From: Patescibacteria group bacterium UBA3527
GTDB taxonomy: Bacteria > Patescibacteriota > Minisyncoccia > Phycocordibacterales > UBA918
DNA: 6,908 bases
NCBI GenBank assembly: GCA_002377025.1
Contig: DFPA01000057.1
Location: 1 to 6,908 of the forward strand
Direction: 5' to 3'
In this document: in pieces, positions 1 through 5,349 of the stretch
How positions within the stretch are numbered: the stretch's first letter is position 1
Layout: the number at the start of each line of letters is the position of its first letter
Notes under the pieces: model-generated
What the model saw: only the letters and a program-made list of their open reading frames with translations
Database searches by the model: none
What the model was told of the DNA's origin: nothing
Position numbers and translations under genes: made by a program

Positions 1-206
1 CCGGTAGCAACTGTGTAAAGGCGGAAGGTGATGGTGTAGTTACCATCGGCCACTGTTACGCCTGAGCTGTCGGTCAACTTACCTTGGTAGTTGATTTCAA
101 GATTTGGTGTAGCAAGTGCAACACTTAAAGGCCAGAGTACAAAGCTAAGTAGCGCTGTGATAAGTACCAGTTTGAAAGTATTCTGTTTAGCCTTTAAAAA
201 TCGCAT
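1..206 (-). CDS. Secreted surface protein, amino-terminal fragment (runs off the window)
   Basis: The ATG is at 206-204 and 68 complete codons are visible before the window edge. The protein begins with a textbook Sec signal peptide: basic residues R2, K5, K7 and K12, a hydrophobic core at about 13-27 (LVLITALLSFVLWPL), and a likely cleavage site after A30-L31-A32. The mature part starts TPNLEINYQGKLTDSSG and continues as a short beta-rich segment ending in ITFRLYTVATG. From memory, this 'YQGKLTD..G..VADG.Y..TFRLY' pattern opens many long secreted proteins of Patescibacteria, often with beta-repeat or tail-fibre-like domains further on, but the rest is not visible here. The start lies only three bases after the stop of the upstream HTH-membrane protein gene and there is no clear Shine-Dalgarno sequence, so translation is probably coupled. 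Secretion is well supported; adhesin or surface role is inference. Confidence 0.8.
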   Translation of the reverse strand, partial: MRFLKAKQNTFKLVLITALLSFVLWPLSVALATPNLEINYQGKLTDSSGVTVADGNYTITFRLYTVAT

Positions 207-209
207 ATT

Positions 210-917
210 TTAATTCGTATCGTGTACCGGTACCAGCACAAACTGGTATGATTCATCGCTCTTCGTTTTGAACACCGGCGTAATGACTCCTGAATCATCG
301 TCAACAAAGTCCACTTCTACTTCGTCTGAAAATTGTTGACGAACAGATTCCTTCGCTGCTTCACTGGCCTCTTCCGGAAGTAGCACAACACCGCGATTAT
401 CTACCACCGGTAATTCATCCTCACGAACAAAACGCCACCTTGTCCAACTCTCCGGCAGTAGATCACTAAACATTTCTTTTACCTCTACCCCTCCGAGAGC
501 AAAAGCCCGCATGTCCAAATCTTCGGAATAAGCCACCCAAGATACTCCGCCAAGAAGAGAGACGATAGCAAAAAGTGCGACCGTGAGACCAAGTGCCAAG
601 GACGCGGAATGGCTATATTTTTCAACACTTTCCGCCTCTGATCTAGCTAGCTTACTTTGAAAAACTTCCTTCTTCTGCTCCCTCCGCATCTCGTCCTGAC
701 GATGTCGCATCTGAGCCTCGCTCTCAAGAACAAAGAGCTTCACAGACTCCGGATTCACAAGCCAGCGACGCTTCTCAAGCTTGGCGACTATCTTTTTCTC
801 CCTCGCCAGCTTACTGATGTAGTCCGGAGTGTAACCAAAAAGCTCGGCGGCCTCCTTAGAAGAAATAAAAGCCGCTGAGGAATTTTTTGGGGAGTTATTT
901 CGATGTTCTCTACGCAT
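210..917 (-). CDS. Membrane-anchored helix-turn-helix protein 1 (235 aa, function unknown)
   Basis: I choose the ATG at 917-915. The frame stays open to 1064, but those 49 codons do not look like protein, and the HTH domain begins about 16 residues after my start. Residues about 16-63 form an excisionase/MerR-like DNA-binding domain (SSKEAAELFGYTPDYISKL, then RRWLVNPESV). Residues about 64-100 are a charged, probably helical linker. Residues about 106-129 are one transmembrane helix (ASLALGLTVALFAIVSLLGGV), and about 105 acidic residues follow with a beta-like end (VFKTKSDESYQFVLVPV). With the DNA-binding part in the cytoplasm the tail would be outside, as in ToxR/CadC-type one-component regulators. 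It is a paralogue of the next gene upstream (shared GYT.DYI..L, R.W.VNP.S). The three-base gap to the downstream secreted-protein gene suggests co-expression. A regulator role is inference; DNA tethering to the membrane is an alternative. Confidence 0.8.
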   Translation of the reverse strand: MRREHRNNSPKNSSAAFISSKEAAELFGYTPDYISKLAREKKIVAKLEKRRWLVNPESVKLFVLESEAQMRHRQDEMRREQKKEVFQSKLARSEAESVEKYSHSASLALGLTVALFAIVSLLGGVSWVAYSEDLDMRAFALGGVEVKEMFSDLLPESWTRWRFVREDELPVVDNRGVVLLPEEASEAAKESVRQQFSDEVEVDFVDDDSGVITPVFKTKSDESYQFVLVPVHDTN

Positions 918-1297
918 ACTTTTGTTACTTATAATTTTACTATTTATGTCGAAAAAAAGACCCTCCCGAAACGGCGAAATGTGGACAACTTCAAGGCAAT
1001 TTCGTTCAATGACAAAAGCGAGCTTATAAGTTTTTAGTGTAAGTAAAAACCCTACGAGCAACACTCAAGAACCTTCCCTTTGAGCAATTACAACAGTGGG
1101 CCCGGGTACATGACCAGATTAAGTACTTAAACACCCAAAAAACTACTTACTAGCTAAATTTTGCTCTAGTCACACAGGAATCCCTGCATTTTGTTGGGCG
1201 GAGATTTTAGGTTTCACTTTTGCGGTAGGCTTTATGCTGTTTGTAGTAAATTCCTCTTTTTGACGAGATATCTATATTTGAAGGTAAATTTTGAGCA
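918..1297. other. Intergenic stretch between the two HTH-membrane protein genes
   Basis: About 380 bases hold no gene I can support. Visible items are a 12-base palindrome TTAAGTACTTAA (1119-1130), a 7-bp inverted repeat with a 7-base loop (1030-1050), and a weak 5-bp stem (1149-1153 with 1166-1170) followed six bases later on the minus strand by six Ts (1142-1137), which could be a poor terminator. The first 129 bases after the upstream gene keep one reading frame that is broken by a TAG. The end nearest 918 carries the candidate -10 described separately. Confidence 0.5.
928..933 (-). promoter_or_regulatory. Candidate -10 element of HTH-membrane protein 1
   Basis: The minus strand reads TATAAG, five of six matches to TATAAT, ending exactly 10 bases before the ATG at 917. 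Transcription would begin about four bases before the start codon, giving a nearly leaderless mRNA, and no Shine-Dalgarno sequence is present. No convincing -35 is seen; the region 17 bases upstream is a T run. The identical spacing in the paralogous gene strengthens both calls and this choice of start. Confidence 0.4.
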
Positions 1298-2020
1298 TTA
1301 TTTACCACGGAATTGAGTCATAGGCAGGTTGAGATTGGTGCTCTTTACGTAGGAATTACCGTCACTTTTTATTGTAACAGTTACACTGACAGAAGCCCAC
1401 GCGATGACAGCGGTAACTGTTATGACAAATATGAGAGAGGTGATCCGTAGGAAGCGGTTGAACGCTGTCTGCGCAGTACCACTCTCTTTGCTTGTGTGGC
1501 TCGATGTGGCTGGTAATTCTCCTTGTTTATACGAGCGGTTTTGGGGCATGTGATTTGCCGTTTGTATGGCCGGCTGTCTGGGTCTGGATATAGTGGAGAC
1601 TCGAATGATGTTTTTGCCCTTCTGGTGTCTTTTGCGAACTGAGACGTTACCTATGCTGTTTTTGGTATGAAAATGCTCTTCCTGAGCAATTTTGGGCTTT
1701 GTGAGAGTAGGTACAAGCTCCCCGTCGTCCGCCTCGTAACTGTAGGTTTTGGGGGTGAGGTCCTTGGTGTGAATGTGTACGGCCTGAGCTTTTTTGTACT
1801 CTTCGACGGCTTTGCGAGACTTTTCCTTGTTGGAGCGATGTCGTGCAAATTTGTGCTCCTTGAGAGAATCCGGATTCACGTACCAGCTACGTCCGACAAA
1901 CTCCGCCTCTACCTTTCCACTCCGACAAAGCTGCCCAATATAGTCGGTCGTGTAGCCGAGATCCTTGGCAACCTCAGTGGCCTTTTTGTATAAAATACCG
2001 CCAATTTCTATAGTTTTCAT
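1298..2020 (-). CDS. Membrane-anchored helix-turn-helix protein 2 (240 aa, function unknown)
   Basis: Starts at the ATG at 2020-2018 and ends in TAA. Residues about 9-56 form a small excisionase/MerR-like HTH domain with LGYTTDYIGQL, then GRSWYVNPDSL, aligning without large gaps with HTH-membrane protein 1. Residues 57-188 are a long basic linker rich in Lys, Arg, His, Ser and Thr, low in hydrophobic residues and probably disordered. Residues about 190-211 are one transmembrane helix (ITSLIFVITVTAVIAWASV), leaving an outside tail of only about 30 residues. The layout resembles the paralogue downstream but the linker is longer and the tail much shorter, so the two probably do not sense the same thing. 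A TATAAT lies 10 bases before the ATG. Its role is unknown; a membrane-tethered transcription factor is the simplest reading. Confidence 0.85.
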   Translation of the reverse strand: MKTIEIGGILYKKATEVAKDLGYTTDYIGQLCRSGKVEAEFVGRSWYVNPDSLKEHKFARHRSNKEKSRKAVEEYKKAQAVHIHTKDLTPKTYSYEADDGELVPTLTKPKIAQEEHFHTKNSIGNVSVRKRHQKGKNIIRVSTISRPRQPAIQTANHMPQNRSYKQGELPATSSHTSKESGTAQTAFNRFLRITSLIFVITVTAVIAWASVSVTVTIKSDGNSYVKSTNLNLPMTQFRGK

Positions 2021-2030
2021 GCTATCCGAG

Positions 2031-2036
2031 ATTATA
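2031..2036 (-). promoter_or_regulatory. -10 element (TATAAT) of HTH-membrane protein 2
   Basis: A perfect TATAAT on the minus strand ends 10 bases before the ATG at 2020, so the transcript would start roughly four bases before the start codon. There is no Shine-Dalgarno sequence in the ten bases between. At 16-18 bases further upstream there is no -35-like hexamer; that position is occupied by the 16-bp inverted repeat at 2042-2077. Confidence 0.55.
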
Positions 2037-2041
2037 GCGCA

Positions 2042-2077
2042 TATACACAGAGGGCGCTACCGCGCCCTCTGTGTATA
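2042..2077. repeat. Perfect 16-bp inverted repeat with 4-base loop at the HTH-2 promoter
   Basis: The left arm 2042-2057 (TATACACAGAGGGCGC) is exactly complementary to the right arm 2062-2077, with TACC between. Neither strand has a T run after the stem (minus: TGCGCTATAA; plus: AAAGTGTAAA), so it is not a standard intrinsic terminator, although it lies 100 bases after gatB. It ends five bases from the TATAAT of the HTH-2 gene and covers the -35 position. It could be an operator, a Rho-independent terminator with a poor tail, or an mRNA-protecting 3' hairpin of gatB. Confidence 0.7.
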
Positions 2078-2118
2078 AAAGTGTAAAGTATAAATTTAAA
2101 ATTTTAAAGTTTAGCTAG

Positions 2119-2139
2119 GTTCGAGGCAAGACCTCGAAC
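2119..2139. repeat. 8-bp inverted repeat downstream of gatB
   Basis: GTTCGAGG (2119-2126) pairs with CCTCGAAC (2132-2139) around a five-base loop. It lies about 40 bases beyond the gatB stop. No T run follows directly on the minus strand, so it is at best a weak terminator or a 3' end-protecting hairpin. An AT-rich stretch follows it on the minus strand. Confidence 0.45.
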
Positions 2140-2177
2140 AAGTGAAGTTATTGATATATAACCTTATAGCGTAAATG

Positions 2178-3587
2178 CTATTTGTTCATCTCGCTCACGA
2201 AGAGCTCTGAGAGTAACCGCGGGTTACCGGCTCCCTTTGTTTGCTTCATTCCCTGTCCCACCAGGTACTTGAGCGCTGCTTCCTTGCCGGCCTTGTACTC
2301 AGCTACCACTGACTCATTGGCAGCCAGTATTGCCTGCACTACGGGAAGTAAGTCGTCTGAATTGTTTTGTTGCAATAGACCTCTCTCCTCCACAAGTGCT
2401 CGTACATCGGAGTCGGTAAAGAGTACCTCCGGCAGCAAATCCTTGGCAATTCTTGAGGTAATTTCGGCATTTTCCAGCATGCTAAGGAGGGTATGAAAGT
2501 TTTTTGCTCTTACTTCATCTGCACTCTTTCCTGATTCATCCAGCAGGTATACTATGTCACTGGTAAGATAATTGGCAGCCAATTTAGCAACACTCTCACT
2601 ACCATCAGCCAGTATCAAGACCTCCTCAAAAACACCTCGCAGGGGTTTATCTGCAAGCAAAATATCAACTTGATCAGTTTGTAGGCCCAGCGCAGTAAAA
2701 CGCTCCCTTACCTCTTGAGGTAAAACAGGCAAAGCATTGGAAACATCAGCAGAAGACATGCCCTCGACGGCCATTAATTTATACTTGGGTATATCCGGGT
2801 CGGGAAAGTACCGATAGTCGTCGGCCGTCTCTTTGACTCGCTGAGAAAAGGTCTTCCCCTTCGCCTCATCCCATCCACGCGTCTCCTGTACTACTTTCTC
2901 ACCATTGCGCAAATTCTCGGTTTGACGAGATATCTCGTGTTTTATGGCCGTTTCGAGGATTTTGAATGAATTTAGGTTCTTCACCTCTACCTTAGTTCCA
3001 AGCTTGTCAGAGTCACTGACAGATATATTGGCCTCTACTCTCATCTCCCCTTTTTCCATATTTGCGTCCGAGACATCCAGTGTACGGAGGAGAAGTTGTA
3101 ATTCCTTTGCAAAAGTGACCGCATCAGCCGCACTATGGATAACCGGCTCTGTAACCAGCTCCATAAGTGGTACTCCGGCACGATTGAAGTCAACTACACT
3201 ATTAGTAGTGTGCTGGGATTTGGCAGTATCCTCCTCCAGGTGAATACGAGTGATTGCCACTTCAGCCAACTTGCCGCCACTAACCAAGGGACTCTCGTAT
3301 TGGCTGAGTTGATAAGCTTTGGGTATATCAGGATAGAAATAGTTTTTTCTGTCGAACTCACTAAAATTTGCTAGAGTGCCTCCAATCGCAGCCCCGACCT
3401 TTCTCACCATCAGTACAGCCTCCTTGTTTACACTTGGAAGTGTGCCCGGGTGGGCCATACAGACAGGACAAATGTTCTTGTTGGGAGCACTGGCATGTGG
3501 ATCATTTAGACACCCACAAAACATTTTGCTTTTTGTCTTGAGTTCGGCGTGTACTTCGATGCCTATTGTTGCTTTCATAGTGGTCAT
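2178..3587 (-). CDS. gatB: Asp-tRNA(Asn)/Glu-tRNA(Gln) amidotransferase subunit B
   Basis: GatB recognises misacylated Glu-tRNA(Gln) or Asp-tRNA(Asn), phosphorylates the amino acid side chain, and uses ammonia channelled from GatA to form Gln-tRNA or Asn-tRNA in the cytoplasm. At 469 residues it has the usual length. Visible hallmarks are IGIEVHAELKTKSKMFCGC (8-26), CPVC and PGTLPSVN (40-54), RKNYFYPDIPKAYQLSQY (80-97), HLEEDTAKS (116-124), DFNRAGVPLMELVTEP (133-148), MRVEANISV (182-190), ADDYRYFPDPDIP (255-267), and the YqeY-like tail with LVGQGMKQTKGAGNP (442-456). C24, C26, C40 and C43 form the CxC/CxxC zinc site kept in many GatB proteins. I use the first ATG because GGGG lies four bases before it; a second ATG three codons later is possible. 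The start lies one base after the obg stop. GatA and GatC are not in the window. Confidence 0.97.
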   Translation of the reverse strand: MTTMKATIGIEVHAELKTKSKMFCGCLNDPHASAPNKNICPVCMAHPGTLPSVNKEAVLMVRKVGAAIGGTLANFSEFDRKNYFYPDIPKAYQLSQYESPLVSGGKLAEVAITRIHLEEDTAKSQHTTNSVVDFNRAGVPLMELVTEPVIHSAADAVTFAKELQLLLRTLDVSDANMEKGEMRVEANISVSDSDKLGTKVEVKNLNSFKILETAIKHEISRQTENLRNGEKVVQETRGWDEAKGKTFSQRVKETADDYRYFPDPDIPKYKLMAVEGMSSADVSNALPVLPQEVRERFTALGLQTDQVDILLADKPLRGVFEEVLILADGSESVAKLAANYLTSDIVYLLDESGKSADEVRAKNFHTLLSMLENAEITSRIAKDLLPEVLFTDSDVRALVEERGLLQQNNSDDLLPVVQAILAANESVVAEYKAGKEAALKYLVGQGMKQTKGAGNPRLLSELFVSEMNK

Positions 3588-3588
3588 A

Positions 3589-4563
3589 CTACCCCAGGCG
3601 AAGATGTCTCACAAGCTCGTCTTGGAGCGTTTTGTGACTTTGCAATTCATTTTTTGATATAACAAACACACGTTTCTCTGTTGTGTCAATCTTGGATGTG
3701 ACATCCTCAATAAAGCCTTTGTTTACAAGGTCTTTTTTGGTTAGAATAATCCACTCCTCTTTCTCTAGTAGGGCTTTGTTGTGATCACTAATCTCGTTTC
3801 TGACTGTTTTATAAGCCTCAACAGGGTCTTCATTATCCAGAGAAACCAGATGTAAAAGCATTTTTGTACGTTCGATATGACGGAGAAACTTGTGTCCCAA
3901 CCCCTTACCTTCCGATGCTCCAGCGATCAATCCAGGTATGTCCGCCAGAACGTAGCCAAACAAGTCTCCAAGATGAGGCTCCAAGGTCGTGAAGGGGTAG
4001 TCTCCTACTTCCGAGTTGGCGTTGGTCAGAAGATTGAGTAGGGTTGACTTACCTGCGTTGGGCAGGCCTATCAAACCTACATCTACTGCCAGTCTCACCT
4101 CGATATGGAAGTTTCCTTCCTCTCCCTTCTTGCCTTTGGTTGCTTCCAGTGGTGCCTGATTGGTGGAAGACTTGAAGTATTCGTTCCCTAAGCCACCTCC
4201 CCCACCATGAAGTATCTTTTCTACCTGTCCTTCTTCCAATAGCTCGTATTGTCTGTCTCGGTCTAGGTCAGTTACTATCGAGCCGACGGGAACATCTATG
4301 TACAAATCGTTACTTCCTTTACCGTGCATGCTTTTTCCTCCGCCTGATTCGCCATTTTTCGCTATAAACGACTTAAAACCAGTATATTTGGCCAGTAGAT
4401 TGGGGTTGCGGACAGCCCGAACAAACACGTCGCCACCGCGCCCTCCATTGCCTCCTGCCGGACCGCCTTTAGGTTTGAATTTGAAGCGATGCCAGCGTAC
4501 AACCCCATCGCCACCATCTCCGGCTTTGGCATATATATTTAGTTCATCTACAAATTTGGCCAT
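3589..4563 (-). CDS. obg: Obg-family GTPase
   Basis: Obg is a slow GTPase that binds the 50S ribosomal subunit and works in late ribosome assembly and stress control. The glycine-rich Obg fold spans residues 1 to about 157 (AKAGDGGDGVVRW, PKGGPAGGNGGRGGDV, then HGGGGGLGNEYFKSSTNQAP). The G domain follows: P-loop GLPNAGKSTLLN (166-177), switch I with FTTLEPHLG (191-199), DIPGLIAGASEGKGLGHKFL (208-227), G4 as TKKD (275-278) and a G5-like ISKN (302-305). The protein ends right after the G domain at 324 residues, so there is no OCT-type C-terminal extension. The ATG at 4563 has AGGA seven bases upstream. gatB follows after one base, so the two form an operon. G4 as TKKD in place of NKxD is a known kind of variation in translation GTPases. 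Confidence 0.96.
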   Translation of the reverse strand: MAKFVDELNIYAKAGDGGDGVVRWHRFKFKPKGGPAGGNGGRGGDVFVRAVRNPNLLAKYTGFKSFIAKNGESGGGKSMHGKGSNDLYIDVPVGSIVTDLDRDRQYELLEEGQVEKILHGGGGGLGNEYFKSSTNQAPLEATKGKKGEEGNFHIEVRLAVDVGLIGLPNAGKSTLLNLLTNANSEVGDYPFTTLEPHLGDLFGYVLADIPGLIAGASEGKGLGHKFLRHIERTKMLLHLVSLDNEDPVEAYKTVRNEISDHNKALLEKEEWIILTKKDLVNKGFIEDVTSKIDTTEKRVFVISKNELQSHKTLQDELVRHLRLG

Positions 4564-4570
4564 ATGATTG

Positions 4571-4574
4571 TCCT
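4571..4574 (-). promoter_or_regulatory. Ribosome binding site of obg
   Basis: The minus strand reads AGCAGGACAATCAT before the ATG, placing AGGA seven bases from the start codon. It is the clearest Shine-Dalgarno sequence in the window, in contrast to the HTH, YvlD-like and secreted-protein genes, which lack one. Confidence 0.6.
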
Positions 4575-4648
4575 GCTAGTTAACCACAAACTGGCTTTTT
4601 TTCAATGTTATGGACGTATACATACAGGCAAGTGGAGTGCTTGGGTGT

Positions 4649-4677
4649 GTTATCGGTCTATAGATGACCCTCATCAA
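4649..4677 (-). promoter_or_regulatory. Weak candidate promoter for obg-gatB
   Basis: On the minus strand TTGATG (4677-4672) and GATAAC (4654-4649) are separated by 17 bases, each matching four of six consensus positions. Some promoter is expected between the terminator at 4817 and obg, and this is the best-spaced pair I found by eye, but the match is poor. It would sit immediately downstream of the 14-bp inverted repeat at 4680-4710. Confidence 0.2.
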
Positions 4678-4765
4678 TCAATTTGTCCAGCACTCGGTGC
4701 TGGACAAATTTATCGTACACCTCCTCATGAGGTATCTCATGAGGAACACGATGATAGAGCATCAT
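4658..4765 (-). CDS. Possible small ORF of 35 codons in the obg leader
   Basis: The frame starts at tandem ATGs (4765-4763 and 4762-4760) and ends at TAG (4660-4658), 94 bases before obg. The peptide begins MMLYHRVPHEIPHEEVYD and ends VLDKLIDEGHL. In favour: many codons begin with G, the composition is soluble and charged, and the ORF lies wholly after the terminator of the preceding unit. Against: both inverted repeats of this leader lie inside it, so the sequence may be shaped by RNA or DNA structure instead; the upstream AGG is only four bases from the first ATG; the frame continues open upstream into the terminator; and I recognise no family. It could be a real small protein, a leader peptide for obg, or chance. 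Confidence 0.3.
   Translation of the reverse strand: MMLYHRVPHEIPHEEVYDKFVQHRVLDKLIDEGHL
4680..4710. repeat. Perfect 14-bp inverted repeat with 3-base loop in the obg leader
   Basis: AATTTGTCCAGCAC (4680-4693) is exactly complementary to 4697-4710 around TCG. On the minus strand the stem is followed by GATTGATGAG, not a T run, so it is not an intrinsic terminator. It may be an operator or a leader RNA hairpin. It lies inside the possible 35-codon ORF. Confidence 0.65.
4722..4745. repeat. 10-bp inverted repeat built from two CTCATGAG palindromes
   Basis: TCCTCATGAG (4722-4731) and CTCATGAGGA (4736-4745) pair around GTAT. Each arm contains the 8-base palindrome CTCATGAG, so the same 9-mer CCTCATGAG also appears as a direct repeat on the minus strand. 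Two identical palindromic half-sites 13 bases apart would suit a dimeric DNA-binding protein; it may equally be an RNA hairpin. Confidence 0.55.
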
Positions 4766-4816
4766 CAACCTAGGGAGTGTCCAAATACGTGAACCTAAGG
4801 TTTGTAGGTGATCAGT

Positions 4817-4841
4817 AAAAACCACCGGCTCTTGCCGGTGG
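4817..4841 (-). terminator. Rho-independent terminator of the secA unit
   Basis: On the minus strand CCACCGGC (4841-4834) pairs with GCCGGTGG (4829-4822) around AAGA, followed at once by TTTTT and ACTG. It lies about 100 bases after the stop of the YvlD-like gene and separates the secA unit from obg-gatB. Confidence 0.85.
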
Positions 4842-4944
4842 CCTGCGGGGTGAAGTATAAGGTGGCAGTATTAACTGCTGCAAAATTTCGCATATAGATC
4901 GAAGCCAAAAAAAACTCGTGGGAAACAAAGTTGAGGTTGATATC
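4842..4944. other. 3' untranslated stretch after the YvlD-like gene
   Basis: Between the stop codon and the terminator no gene is seen. A small hairpin GCAGT-TAAT-ACTGC and a run of eight Ts on the minus strand (4914-4907) without a stem before it are the only visible structures. Confidence 0.4.
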
Positions 4945-5289
4945 TTAGTCTTTGCCTATAAAACGCAGACCAATAGTATTGACAACCGACACCACCAGCG
5001 AACCAAGAAGGGCCGGTAGAAAACCCTCTACGGCAAATCCTTCCAAGAATGAGGCGGCAAACAGAAACAAAAGTGCATTTATAACGAATGTAAACAAGCC
5101 CAAGGTGATGATAGTTATTGGTAGTGTTAATACTACCAGAATGGGTTTTACAATGGTGTTTAGCAGACCAAGTACAAGTGCGGCAACTATGGCTACATAC
5201 AGACCGTGTACCTCTACTCCTACAATAAGCTTGGCAGCGATGAGGAGGGAGAAGGCACCGAGTAGTATTTTTGAGAGTAAGTAGAACAT
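4945..5289 (-). CDS. YvlD-like (phage holin 4 superfamily, PF04020-type) membrane protein
   Basis: A 114-residue integral membrane protein with four hydrophobic segments at about 4-22, 28-46, 50-79 (long, with a Pro at 57) and 87-107. The central GLLNTIVKPILVVLTLPIT followed by a hydrophobic stretch with TLGLFTFVINALL is the signature of the YvlD/PF04020 family. The superfamily name comes from a mycobacteriophage holin, but the chromosomal members are widespread inner-membrane proteins without a proven function, so lysis should not be assumed. It follows secA by 60 AT-rich bases and is the last gene before the terminator, so it is probably transcribed with secA. No Shine-Dalgarno sequence is seen. 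A TATAAT (5296-5291) ends one base before the ATG, too close to serve as a promoter for this start. Confidence 0.88.
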   Translation of the reverse strand: MFYLLSKILLGAFSLLIAAKLIVGVEVHGLYVAIVAALVLGLLNTIVKPILVVLTLPITIITLGLFTFVINALLFLFAASFLEGFAVEGFLPALLGSLVVSVVNTIGLRFIGKD

Positions 5290-5349
5290 AATTATAAGTT
5301 TAAAGTTTGAATGTTTAAAAAGTTGAAAGTAGCTTAAAGTTTAATTTAA
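5290..5349. repeat. AT-rich spacer with repeated TTTAAAGTTT-like motifs
   Basis: The spacer between secA and the YvlD-like gene consists largely of variants of TTTAAAGTTT (for example 5299-5308 and 5334-5343). The 10-mer TTAAAGTTTA at 5334-5343 occurs again after gatB at 2104-2113, in a similar AT-rich spacer. I see no hairpin with a T run here, so it does not look like a terminator. Confidence 0.4.

Noticed and set aside
918..1064. 49-codon amino-terminal extension of HTH-membrane protein 1
   Set aside because: The frame is open from an ATG at 1064, but the extra residues resemble no domain, the HTH starts after the later ATG, and a -10-like box stands 10 bases before that later ATG as in the paralogue.
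1651..1848. 65-codon minus-strand ORF inside the HTH-2 gene in another frame
   Set aside because: It lies in the low-complexity linker of the HTH-2 protein; the rich Ser/Thr/Lys/Pro composition is the shifted reading of that linker.
2944..3657. Plus-strand ORFs opposite gatB and obg (also those opposite the HTH genes, the YvlD-like gene and secA)
   Set aside because: They mirror clear family genes on the other strand and their translations show no domain features.
4564..4773. 69-codon plus-strand ORF opposite the obg leader
   Set aside because: No recognisable protein and no ribosome binding site seen, it would run against all neighbours, and its openness follows from the palindromic sequence there.
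4945..5289. Phage remnant, suggested by the holin superfamily name
   Set aside because: No other phage gene is present. Chromosomal YvlD-like proteins are common housekeeping-type membrane proteins and this one is linked to secA.
5291..5296. TATAAT directly before the YvlD-like gene as its promoter
   Set aside because: It ends one base before the ATG, so transcription would begin inside the coding region.
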